A DNA stretch of 64,000 nucleotides, from the NCBI GenBank assembly GCA_001600455.1, contig BCKC01000005.1, positions 620,001 through 684,000 of the forward strand, read 5' to 3'. The stretch is from Endocalyx cinctus (lineage: Eukaryota; Ascomycota; Sordariomycetes; Amphisphaeriales; Apiosporaceae). How positions within the stretch are numbered: position 1 is the stretch's first letter; every line of letters starts with the position of its first letter. The position numbers and the translations under genes were made by a program. Below, one piece after another: positions 12,331-23,402 of the stretch. Under the pieces are notes generated by a model. It was not told the DNA's origin, searched no databases, and saw only the letters and a list, made by a program, of their open reading frames with translations.

Positions 12331-12471
12331 TTAAGCTTGCACTGGCTTGGGACCTTTCAAGAATAGGTACTGTACTTCTTGTATGGTAGGACCACAAGGA
12401 ACCAGTGCGCCGGCGGGCACCGCTACAAGGGCCAGGATAGACCCAGCAAGGTAACACGCAGGAATCAGAGC
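12331..12471 (-). pseudogene. Orphan coding-like exon A: small membrane-protein C-terminus
   Basis: A 46-codon terminal exon preceded by a good acceptor (TTCTACAG) at 12472. It encodes a hydrophobic stretch (CYLAGSILALVAVPAGALVP) followed by CGPTIQEVQYLF and a short polar tail, then TAA. The composition and the clean acceptor suggest a real terminal exon of a small one-helix membrane protein. The candidate donor at about 12570 (GTATGT) is preceded in phase by a close stop codon, so I could not reconstruct an upstream exon. Family not recognised. Confidence 0.35.
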
Positions 12472-13464
12472 CTGTAGAATTTTTAGTTTAGGCGTATATT
12501 TGCTAGGGGTTAGGTGGTTTTGTAGTGGACGATGAATTAACAGGGGCCGGCTTGTAATCTAGCACATACCTTTTCAATATGTTGGTAGTATTAAGTATTT
12601 CTCGGCCAATTTTCTTGGCAATCAGTACTTAGTAACTTCAAGGTTGTTAGAGTTTGCAGCGTCATATGTCTCGTACATAGCATATTAATAACATTACTTA
12701 CAGTATCCTACCTCCACTACGTATGTTAAAGTCCACTATATTCCGTATGTATATGTAAAGGGTTATACACAACCTTGACCTTGTCACCTCTCCTTTTACG
12801 CTTGTCAATCGAAATGAACCAATAATCTGTCGCAAATATGAAAAAAAAGTGCTGTGTGAACTCCTTTGTAAGTGGAGCACAGTCTCTATCGTAAGTATAC
12901 GTTGACCGAACGTAATTCAAGACGGACGTATGTATGTAAGTATATGTAAGTAAGTAGTTTTTTTTTTCTCGTACTTAATAAGAAAAAGAAAAGGCTGGTA
13001 AAAGTTGCATTAAAAAAACAAGACTTAAGACAAAATGAGGAAGACAACGAAGACGACGGATGAATATCATATATTCATTTGAATATATAGTAAATCGTAA
13101 AAAGAATACATTAAAATAAAATCTTTTTTTTTTCCTTCTTTCTTTTCTGTTTGCAAATTCCTGTTTGTCATGGACTAAAAAAATTACCTCCACTACCTCC
13201 CCCTCCTATGTAGCTATCCTCAGCCTGTCAAGTATTATATTGATTTGTGTATGGTAAGATCTATTGCCTTTTTTGTGAATACAATTTAGACCCTCGTGGC
13301 TTTACCATCTGCAGCGATTCAGCTCCTTATTGTTCGATAAGTAACCAGTCATCTTCGAGAATTCCATATACATATTATTGTTTGTTTAGTATCAAGGAAC
13401 GGAGGGCCTTCTTCAAGCTGGCCCATTGTATTATTATTGTTATTCTCATTCTTATCATTATCAT

Positions 13465-13484
13465 TTGATTGATTGATTGATTGA
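13465..13484. repeat. (TTGA)5 microsatellite
   Basis: Five tandem TTGA units in the gene-poor region. A similar TTGA-type array occurs near 63323-63340. Confidence 0.85.
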
Positions 13485-16400
13485 CAAGACAAAAAATAAA
13501 AAAGCATTTATTCAGATCTACGCTTTTTAACCATGACACGCCATGAAAAATAATATTACATTCGCGTTACTGCATAGCATTTAAAATTCGACGTAATAAT
13601 TGAAGCTAAGTATTCAATTTCGTCATGCCTGTTACTAGTTAACACTGGGTAGGTAAGACGATAGAAGAAAGAAAATAAAAAGACGTGTTTCGATATGGGG
13701 AATCTCTCCACATCAAGCAACCTAGCCACGATAAAATAACCAAATTGCTTCAAGCGATATCACACAGTTAGCACGGCTTCAGGGACACTGTAGTATCTCT
13801 CGTACATCTAAGCTTGAATGAGCACCGTATAAAAATAGTTCTCAACTTTTTTTTTCTTCTCTGCCGGAGTAAGAGAGTCAGTCCTATGTACGAAAATATC
13901 TACAAGCACTGCTAATAGTAGTTTCAATATAAGTTTATCATCTCAAATTATACATTTGCTTCTTGAAGCAATAAACTATACACCAACGTCGTTATTGAAA
14001 CGCTTAGGTAGCATGACGAGTCAAACATGGAGCGGTCGAGCATGTTGACGAAGCCCTACTAAAGAAACAATCATGATACTGAGCCGTGTAGCACCTTAAA
14101 AAAAATTTTCTTGTCAGCTAACGTAAAGAAATAGAAGTGGGTGAAACTATCAGTCTGCAGATACTAATAATACCGAAACCACTTTACACGCTCCTTGGAA
14201 TATGCACACGGTATCCAGATACGCGAGAGAACGCGTTTAAAATGCTCTTTAACCTACCTACACTACTAGGTTAGTATTACACAGTACCTTAGTGTAGTGG
14301 TATGCAAGTGCTATGCGCATACATACAATCCAAGAGCTGCCTAACTAAATAGGGGTTGTGTTCGTGTGTCCCATCGTGGTGCATAGCTGAACATGGAATA
14401 GATCCAATAACCTTATTAGTTCGCGCATGCTGTTGGTGTACTGTTATTAGATGGGAAATGGAGAAATCAATCACAGGGGGTAGCGTGCTGGGTCGCTTCA
14501 TCAGTTAGCCCTTGCAGTTGGTACCGTAAGTGAGGGTGCAAGAATAACAAGAACAAGGCACAAATGACAATGGACGGACCATTCGCGCCATCCAACCTTG
14601 TCAGCGATTTTCATTAACCAATCAAGCGCTCTCGACACGGTTTTACACGACTCTGGAATTCAATTAATCATGCGTGTCATGTTTAAAAGGATCCATCGAT
14701 TCCTTTCTGGCGTATCCCCCCGTGCCTATCATTACCAGGCCGTACATGACCGGCCTAACCATGCCGTTCGGCCACCCGATTTTCATACGTATGAGATTAA
14801 CTGTGACTGTGACTATCAGCGTAGTTACATGCTTTAGTGACCTACTCTATTCAGACTGGACTTTGGCCGAAGTCTAGATGACCTTGGGCCGAATCTTGTA
14901 GACCTAATTAGATACGGGGAAATCCAATACCATGTCAGATCTACCGTCTTCTAGCACATTTCTGACGTATCAAATCGCGATTGATTACCTTCGGTCGTAG
15001 AAGGCTTCCTTTACTGGTTCAAAATCAACAATTTCAAGGCATAGGCTTGGCCAGATAATCAAGGCTTCGATTACGACGGTACACAGCATACGACATCTTA
15101 TTACTAGTAACTCCGTATAGAAATTTTCTGTCCACTCTGTTCACCGCCCGAAAGGTATAGACTAATGGTGATTTAATAACAAAGTGTAAACCTTACCTCA
15201 TCAAATTCATACGATCCATTAATTCCGTCAATTCCGTGTACCTGTCAAAAAATTGCAGATAAAATCGGAGAGACCCTACCCCGCCGAGGCTCCAACCGTC
15301 ATTGAATTTTACCGAATTTTTGCGCTCTAATATAGTTTGCGGATGGTTTATGGATTTATGACCCATAGCAGAAGCAATTTCGGAGGTAACGAAACTCTTC
15401 TTTACGTATCTTTTACGCACCACATTCTACCAATTTTCTTCAAAAAATTTTCTTCTCCTCCTCTTCCTTCCCCTCTACCCCTCTTCTAAAACATTTGAAG
15501 ACTTTTACTTTTTTTTTTTCACGGTATATCCTGTCTCTAGATGCAGGCACTGTGGAGGTGATGACACGAGCCTCTTTAACGTGGACCCAGGGTCTAGTTT
15601 TCAGTAGGTTTTCGTCTCAAAAAGAACATGGTAGACTATTATGACCTATAAGATAAGCTCTTAAAAGGGGAGAAAGGGAGAGAGAAAAAAAATCACCTTC
15701 ATCCCGTGCCTCAAGGTGCGTCGAATAAAATATACAGACGTGCATACATGTAGGGACTTGAATGTCTACATTACATATGCATAGCCGAGATGATACCTAG
15801 CAATTATCGAAGCAATTAGCAGACACCGCCTTGTCTTACGCGATTTGTAGGTAATAAGCTTATGTACATAAATTCGTAAAAAAAAAAAAAAATCCGACCT
15901 TGCTGCTTGTCTCATTAGACGAGTTGCACTGGTCGCATTTCATATCTAGCACAACTCCAATCCATAACAGTGAAAATCATTTATAAGTCCCGTCCCGAAG
16001 CCACTTAACATCTCGCCAATCTTTCTTAGGCTACATGCTTTGCCTAAAAAAAAAAAAAAAAAGTAAAAGTCTAACCGCTTTGTTTATCAAACAGAAACCA
16101 AAAAAAAAAAAAAAAAAGGTCAAACAAGTACATCGTTATTTTTCTTCTGCCGCCTTCTGCCAACACGTTTCCTCGCTTGCTATATTGACGAACGTGCTGC
16201 ACCGGCATCTCGTTAAGCCTAGTTTCCTTTATCCGGGACCGACTTTCTAGTTTCTCAACTCGGGTGACATTTCAACATTAGATGCTCAATCACTTACCTC
16301 AAGTAAAGCACAAGTTGGTTTCTCGATGCATTGCATATCTGGAAGCACCATCGTACTGGAAGAGTGGTGTCATGCAGCAGCTCGATGTGACATTATTACA

Positions 16401-17649
16401 GCATTGCCAACTATCAATACGCATATATCTTGGTTTGTAGTATATTTGCTGCAGTATATCTTAACCTCGGAGCCAATAGGGATAAGGGTATGTACCCCTC
16501 TTGGAACCAGACGTAGCATGCGCTGTCGAAATGCATCCAGATAATTTAGGTGAATAGGCGATTTCAACAACGGAGAAACATCCCATATAACTAGCATTCG
16601 CATGGTTATGATTTCATCTCATGATTCACTGGACCATAGATCCTAAGTCAAATCGTTTTTTTTTTTCGAGTAGATCTCGGTATCTTATTGTCAACCGCGA
16701 CGACCATAAGCCACCTGCAAGGACATCTTCCTAATTAGGAAAGTCTCTCGTGAAAGGCAGAAAAAGTACTCCGTAGATTGGTGATAAGCAAAAATAGGAG
16801 ATAGGAGAAGCCCCCATAAATACATACGGGCGTTAAATTTCATAAAAATCTATCCTGGTAGATAGCCGTTCAAAAAGTTTCGTCTACATACTGAACCCCC
16901 AAAACCACTCTTCAGTTGTATTCCCCTTAGATGAAATAAGATCAGAGTGTCGAAACACACCTCATACTATGGTATTCGAGCCATACTACAAAGACTAGGA
17001 TGGTAATTGTGTAGAAGGTTCGCAGCAATTCCATGCCCCCCCTGTAGCTTCAAGATTCAGCCCTATCTTACCCAGCTCAGCATAAGCAGTGGTGATTTTA
17101 CGACATATGCTCCGTATGTATGTATATATATGTGTGTGTATGGGCAAACTGACGCTGTCTTGTTAGCGCCATATGCATAGATGTCTAATTTTATCCAATC
17201 GCGTCCCCGTGAGTGATTCTCGTTGATACCAACGGGTTAAATGAAAGGGTTTACTCCTAGTCTAGACCAAGGTAAAAGGAAAATTCATAAACTACTTAAA
17301 GTTAGTACAAATATAGCAAGCATTATGGCTGGGCAAGGGAAACACGCAACTCCTGAATCGTTGTGCAGTCTTGTTAATCTAAGTTTTCAATTACTGCGCG
17401 GGGATTTCTACCGTAATAGTATTCTGGTGTAAGAATATCTAATTCTGCCGTATGCATGATTTTTTTCTTTACGCAGCAAATAAGATATCTTCCAGCTGAG
17501 CCGATTTGGCGGTGAAAAAGTAAGAATAGACATACACAGTAGTACGGACAGTGCTCACCAAGCTGCGTAATAGGTGGCACTTCAACTCAATTTATGTGTA
17601 ATAAAACAGTTTTAATAAGACATTATCTCCGGTCCCCTAGTCGACTAAT

Positions 17650-17659
17650 TACCTAGGTA
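17650..17659. repeat. TACCTAGGTA palindrome, copy 1
   Basis: An exact copy of the 10-bp palindrome found five times in the window, always outside supported coding exons. Confidence 0.85.
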
Positions 17660-17970
17660 GCTATCTTTGATCATGACTAGGCAACGGATATATTTAATAA
17701 AGACGGCAACGTTGATGCCGTGAACTTTTACGTGTACTTCATTCTGATCCAGAACTCCCCTCGTTAGTGCAGATGAGCAGCTGTCGATCACTTTTTCTCC
17801 AGTTATCGATGATCTGGCATCGTAATTAGACAGCTCATAACATCTCTTCAAATGTTGATTGAAGATAATTTATGGCATAATCTATCGAGGATAAAAAGTG
17901 GATTTGCTCATCTCGTTCCTGGAACTTAAAGATATAAAGCCACACGTACTTTGTATGTAATATGTATACG

Positions 17971-17988
17971 TACCTAGCAGCCTAGGTA
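17971..17988. repeat. Split palindrome TACCTAG-CAGC-CTAGGTA-type
   Basis: An 18-bp near-perfect inverted repeat in which the two arms of the CTAGGTA motif are separated by a few bases. It is a variant of the dispersed palindrome. Confidence 0.75.
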
Positions 17989-20372
17989 CGCGTGTGCCAC
18001 ATGAGGCTCGTACCGTCTAACCGGGACTTGACGTGGGGCAGATGGGGATTGTGATATTCAATGCAACCTAAATTGGATTTACCTCATCAGCTCATGTCTC
18101 TAGTTGTTGAAAAGCTAGCGAGTAAGGCCCACGATGTATGTCATATGCACAGTTAATTAGTGTACGATCCAGAAACTATCGAGATCGGTAATATGGCTAC
18201 AGAATATGCAAGAATTACTGCACTTTCTTGAATCCTTAGTGTTATCAAGCCTACGGCCAATGATTTCTTTTTTTTCCCCTTTGCCCTGGATATTGTTGTA
18301 TCCTCGATACATCTTACGATGAATCATATCATAAGAATACTCACGTCCCGGATAATATGGAAAACGTCTACAGCATCGTGTATCTTGAAACTCTCACGTT
18401 ACACTACGCATAGACCTACAGTTTGTGATAATAATATACCACTAAGAAATCTAATTGAACTATGACTTTATATATATCCTCGGTTGATTACTGTCCATAG
18501 TATGGTATTTTATCGTTCATCACCTACTTATTTATAAATGATCATGGATCGATTGTACGCGGCGTGTGCCGCTTTTCTCTGAGCGTGTTTCATAGTTATA
18601 AAAGAGGGGGAAACATTCCCTCCATAAAGTCCGATAGCGTCCCATTGCATCTTCCTTCAGATCAAGATTGTCTAGTGCGCGAGCCGGGATTTTTACATCG
18701 ATATCCTGGGGGTTTGGGTAGCCTGATGTTTTTTTTTTTTTTTACTGCCGTTATGCGGTGCACTACACGAGTATTATTTTGTGACTTCTTGGAAACTGTG
18801 ATATACCAATAGAGTCTTGCTTGGTATTTTCCAGGTAACCAAGGAACCACTTACCGTGCCGTGAAACAGTTGATATCATACTGTAATCCGTTCGTTTAGC
18901 AAGAACTCAATTAATTACTATATACTAGAAAACAACATGGGTCTTTTTATCTTCTTACAAAATAAACGGTTCGGCTTAAAGTAAGGTCATTACTGGATTC
19001 GGAAACTAGTTACGCGTGTAAAAGAACGGACTTTTACGTGCCTTTTTTTTTCTCTCTTCCTTTTCCCAGACTCCATCACCGTTACACTAGAGATCCCTCG
19101 TCCTTGCTACGCTCAGGCTTTCTTACTACTGTGTACGAATGAGGATGCAACCTCTTGGCACGACTCGAGCGTCTGATTGAATCGGCAAGTAGTAATGTAT
19201 GATTGGGGTATGATTGCCGCCGTAACAGGATCACTCGTGCACGCAAAAAGCCAAGGCAGACGCGAGAAGAAAGAGAATACATATACGCTAAATAATGGAA
19301 ACAGACGCGCAAGACCACGACGCGATTGATTGATGTGCATATATCATGGTCGCATCTAAAGCGACCAGCCGTGGGGAATCTCACAACAATTCCCCGGACT
19401 AATAAACTTGCTGTTTCTAAAAGAACTATTTTTTTATCAAGTCTTGAAAGAGTTAAGACGGTGGTCAGAGATGGTCAGCCAGTCAGCTAACCTAGGCCAA
19501 AATACCCCGACCTTCGACCTTTTTTAGTATGTTGACAGGCCTAGTTTTTAATAATGGGCTGACGGGGTTATTAGAGGCCAGTCAATACATGTAAAAATCA
19601 AGAAAAAAGTCAACTTCGACACGACACAATAAAATCGATCACAGATCCTTAAAAAATTCTATAACCATTAGACTTTGATCGGAGTATTTAGGAAGAAGAA
19701 AAAAAAAAAAAAAAAGGAATATAGGTATATGTACGGAGTAATAATAAGAAATACTAAGTTAGTTACCTTGTCGATCTCTACGTATAAGATGCCGTGACCA
19801 GGTATTCAAAATCAATTAATTATTAGTCTTTTATCCTAACCTCCTATACGTAGTGTACTCGGTATAGTACGGGTACACCACCACTTTCTCACTTTGACAC
19901 GATCTTCCTCGAGGGCCCGACATGGTAGTGTATACGTATATTCAACTCGCCGAATCTCCTCAATAAGGTCTCAGGGTACATAATAGGTTACGCATTCATG
20001 TTTAGTTCTTTTGAAGTAAACTTGTACACTTGTACCTGACATTCATCCTCTGTTTCTCCCTAATATACGGAGTCCATACGCCTGCGTTACATATATGTCT
20101 AATCGCGTCATCTTGATAAAGCGATGAATACTAATTCATTCGCGTAGCCATGTATAATCTCTCGCTAATTCCAGTCTAAGCAACATTCCAATCACCAACA
20201 GGTATCGGAAATGAGCGTCCTGCGAGGCCGCGGGGAAATTCTCCGATAGGCCTGGCAACGACGCAACTGTACACACGTCCCAGCCCAAAGGCGTCCTTTA
20301 GAATAACCAACATTATCCTCGGGGAAAGGAAGGAAGAGAAAAAAAAAAAAAAAGTAATCGAGGTTACAGACC

Positions 20373-20376
<4 letters not shown>

Positions 20377-20404
<28 letters not shown>
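20377..20404. repeat. A28 homopolymer
   Basis: The longest homopolymer noticed in the window, just downstream of the minus-strand DSGA-motif gene. Confidence 0.9.
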
Positions 20405-20405
<1 letters not shown>

Positions 20406-20823
20406 TTCGTTATATCCATTTACATATATTTGCGCTTTCGCAATCGAATTCGTTATTACCTCGCTCAACAGATTAATAGTCAATTTCGATAATTATTCAT
20501 CTCCGAAGAATCAGTATTGTATTTCATGTACAGATCTAAGTGAAGAAATCCGTCCAGTGTAGTAATTTGAAAGAGAAAGGGGGGAATACACTTCGTCTAC
20601 CAATTTTCTATTTCGATTCTATTTTATATATATACTTAAGAAAAAGACATAACCGCGTGCGTACTCACGAACTCCGCTGTCTTAAAATTTGGTGGTTCTC
20701 ACCTCGTCAAGTAGAGCACGGCTTGGGACGACAGATACCAGTAGTCTACGCACGGGAAGGTATCTGCTGTGGTTAACTCGTATGGCGTCTGGGGCCGATC
20801 CTCGTTATCAAGCCACGCCACAC

Positions 20824-22751
20824 CTAGACATTCCAATATTTGTCGTTGTCCTTCAATGCTTCTATCTGGATATCGTAGAGCCCCAGGAACTTCTGCTTCC
20901 ACCTAGGATCAAACTTCGGCACCTCTATGTAGCCGCCTTGACTAGGGTTAAATGTAAACTGGCTGTCGGTCGTCATCTGACCGGAAGAGTTCTTTTTAAG
21001 GATGGAAAACTCGCTCTTCCCTCGGTAATCCATGGGATCGATGTCCATAAACCAATCCGGATTGTGCCTGTCTCCGAAATTGTGTATGAATACCACTTGG
21101 TCTGGTGTTCCTGTCTCGTTGCGGATGTCTGTCATATTCTCTGGAATTACCGGTACTAGTTCCTTGAATTGGTCGAAGCGTAAGTTGGCCGGAAGTCTCT
21201 TTGTCCCCAAAACATCTCGACGCTCGGCACCGATCCAAAGCTTCCTCTTCGTAGGTGCAGATGACATGTAAGCGACTTCAAACGGCAACATGCCACTCAA
21301 ACGCTGATGCCATTTTACTTTCCCTTTCACCGCAACGGTGCTAATCACAACCGGCTGCAGCGCTCCTAACTCTTGGGGCTCGCCTAGCCACGTGGGTGAC
21401 GAGACTATCAACTCGCCATTCATCCCGCATACTTGAGTATGCATTTCATAGAACCGGTTCTTTACGGCACCGGCGATACCTTCGATACTCTTGGTGCGCA
21501 GAAAGATTATAAGTTAGTAAGTACGTCCTCGGAATTTAGAATATATTAAATACGATCTCGCAACCTTCGTACCAAAAGTTCGATGTATACCACTCCGAGG
21601 CTTAAAGAAGCTTTCGGAGACGGGTAACGAACTTTGACCGTCGAGGAGCTTCGATACTTACCAACACTCCCTGCGCCGCATAAAGTTTCAAATCAATGTT
21701 GAATCGTGGCAAATCTTGAACATGGAGCCATGGGAAGGTAGCTCCACTGTCAAGCATGGTTTCAAACCGACACCCAACACGCGACTTCAGTTTCGGTATG
21801 CTTCCTGCTCCGGTGACCAAAGGGCTATCCCATCCTCTAACTACCATATCTCTATTCACCGCAAAATGTATTGTAATTGGGTAGCTTCCGACCTGGTAAT
21901 GATCTCCGCCGGATGCTCGATCGAGGGCTATACCTCTCTTTGCGACGGGTACAGAGCCCGGCCCAGCGAGGGGCGGCTCATGCCATAACCATCCAGGGCC
22001 GTAGGCAGCAAAGTAGCGGTCGAGCCTCGTTTTTCGGTCCACGCAAAATGATTCGTAGGTAGGGCAAACGTCGACAACCCTGCCTGCATAGATCAGCGTG
22101 AAATCGTGGGAATATTTGATCTCTCCCGAGCGGTAGCCTTGTATAGCCGCTTTTATGTTGGTTTTCTCATCTTCGCACACTGCGGTCTTAAGCGCCCAAT
22201 CCAGAAGGTCTAGTCTCTCGGTCACGCAATTCTTTTCTTCCCGCTGTTTTCTGTAGACCGTGAGTACAAAATTTCAGGGTTATGTTAAATCAAAAGAGTT
22301 CTTACTCGGGCATATTGTTCTCTTCGCTATCCTCCAACTCATCTCTGTCTTTCTTCAATCGTTCAAGAATTTTCCGATTGTGGTCAACTTCATGTGGCGA
22401 GTGTTCCTCGTGATATTTGATGATAAATAATTGCTGCTCGATCTGACGATCTTTCTCCTCGATATAGCTCAAATTTTCACCCAGATTCCTACCGATGACC
22501 AGAGACTCCCACGGTTTGCGTGATGATGTAACATCATCTGCTTTCTCTACCTGCGGCACGGTCTGTTCTTCAGGTGCGTTGTTCTGGGTGTCGTCGTCTT
22601 GCTTTGGTTTATTTGGCCTTCGGGCGGAGAGCCTGCTTTTCAGCCGCCTCAGTCGGGTTTCTCTGGCTAGCCGTTCCTGTTTCGTTACCTTGATGACCCT
22701 CGAAGTACTACGACGATGAGACGACGTCTGATTATTTGATTTTCCAGGCAT
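20824..22751 (-). CDS. Uncharacterised 566-aa protein with retropepsin-like DSGA motif
   Basis: Three exons (22751-22306, 22250-21662, 21489-20824) encode 566 aa. Intron 1 (55 bp) is canonical and repairs the frame (E149 is split). Intron 2 (172 bp) has a good GTAAGT donor, but no YAG is available; the acceptor I propose is AAG at 21490, which keeps frame and continues as SIEGIAGAVKNRFYE. Residues 1-60 are very basic (Arg/Lys-rich) and about 100-148 form a charged helical, possibly coiled-coil stretch. Around residue 316 lies MLDSGATFPWL, the Asp-Ser-Gly-Ala pattern of clan AA aspartic peptidases, followed by DLPRF and YAAQGVL. The C-terminal part contains RLSGMLPFEVAYMSSAP and IGAERRDVLGTKR. 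I cannot assign a named family. A second catalytic Asp motif is not obvious, so it would have to act as a dimer like retropepsins, or be inactive. It is transcribed divergently from the 1629-aa gene. Confidence 0.7.
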
Positions 22752-23402
22752 CGTACGATCTGAACTACTACCAATGCGTGGGCTAAAAACAAGAAAATGC
22801 CCTATGCACTAGTATACTTACTTAACAAATCCAAAGGCCTTTTTTTTTTGGGTGGTCATTTCCACTCATCCAGTAAGCTCAATAACAAAGATGATTAAAG
22901 TGTGATTATCGTAACAACCCGGAAATGGAAATTGATACTTACTCAGATGAGACGATTGCAAAAATTATGTCTCATCTGTTGTCGAGTACAGCGTTAGGGT
23001 CTGGCATGGCATTCTTTGTTGACATGTAGTATAGTTCGGAAAGTCTCAAAGAAACGGTATTGGAATGCTTATAATTTATCCCTGACAACCAAAAAAAAAT
23101 TCCACGCAGAGAAAGACAAGAAGCCCGAATTGTCCAAAACATCTCATCGCATCCGAAATCCTTAATGTTTCCCCTTTCTTTCTTGCACATCGATTATCGC
23201 AACACCCAGACCCAGGTTTCGCGTTGTTCGTCACACAATACCACGACGAAGGTGTTGATGGCGATAACATGCTTTTGAGGTGTTGTTGAAGCTACCAAGA
23301 TCTAATAACAAGTACAGACTTTGTTTGGGGTTCCTCGACGTTGGAATCCTCCCTTTCTTGAGGTCTCCAGGTTTCCTAGCCTGACGGCTCTCGACAGCGA
23401 CC
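22752..23402. promoter_or_regulatory. Shared divergent promoter region
   Basis: The 651 bp between the starts of two divergently transcribed uncharacterised genes. It contains A/T runs and no supported ORF. A single shared region suggests co-regulation, which the sequence alone does not prove. Confidence 0.45.

Larger units (their letters stand above)
12472..20823. other. 8.3-kb AT-rich gene-poor stretch
   Basis: I find no convincing gene. Open frames are all at or below about 100 codons, low in complexity, and do not join by plausible introns. The DNA is rich in TA-steps, poly-A/T tracts (a run of 28 A at 20377-20404) and short palindromes such as CTAGGTA types at 17650 and 17971. No transposase, reverse transcriptase or terminal repeats could be recognised. 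It may contain decayed (possibly RIP-mutated) repeats or non-coding transcripts, but I cannot show either by eye. Confidence 0.5.

Noticed and set aside
19082..19384. 100-codon minus-strand ORF in the gene desert
   Set aside because: Overlaps another frame of similar length, has no conserved motif or splice partner, and lies in AT-rich DNA where such frames arise by chance.
20689..21159. 156-codon plus-strand ORF
   Set aside because: Antisense to the third exon of the DSGA-motif gene. No protein-like features.
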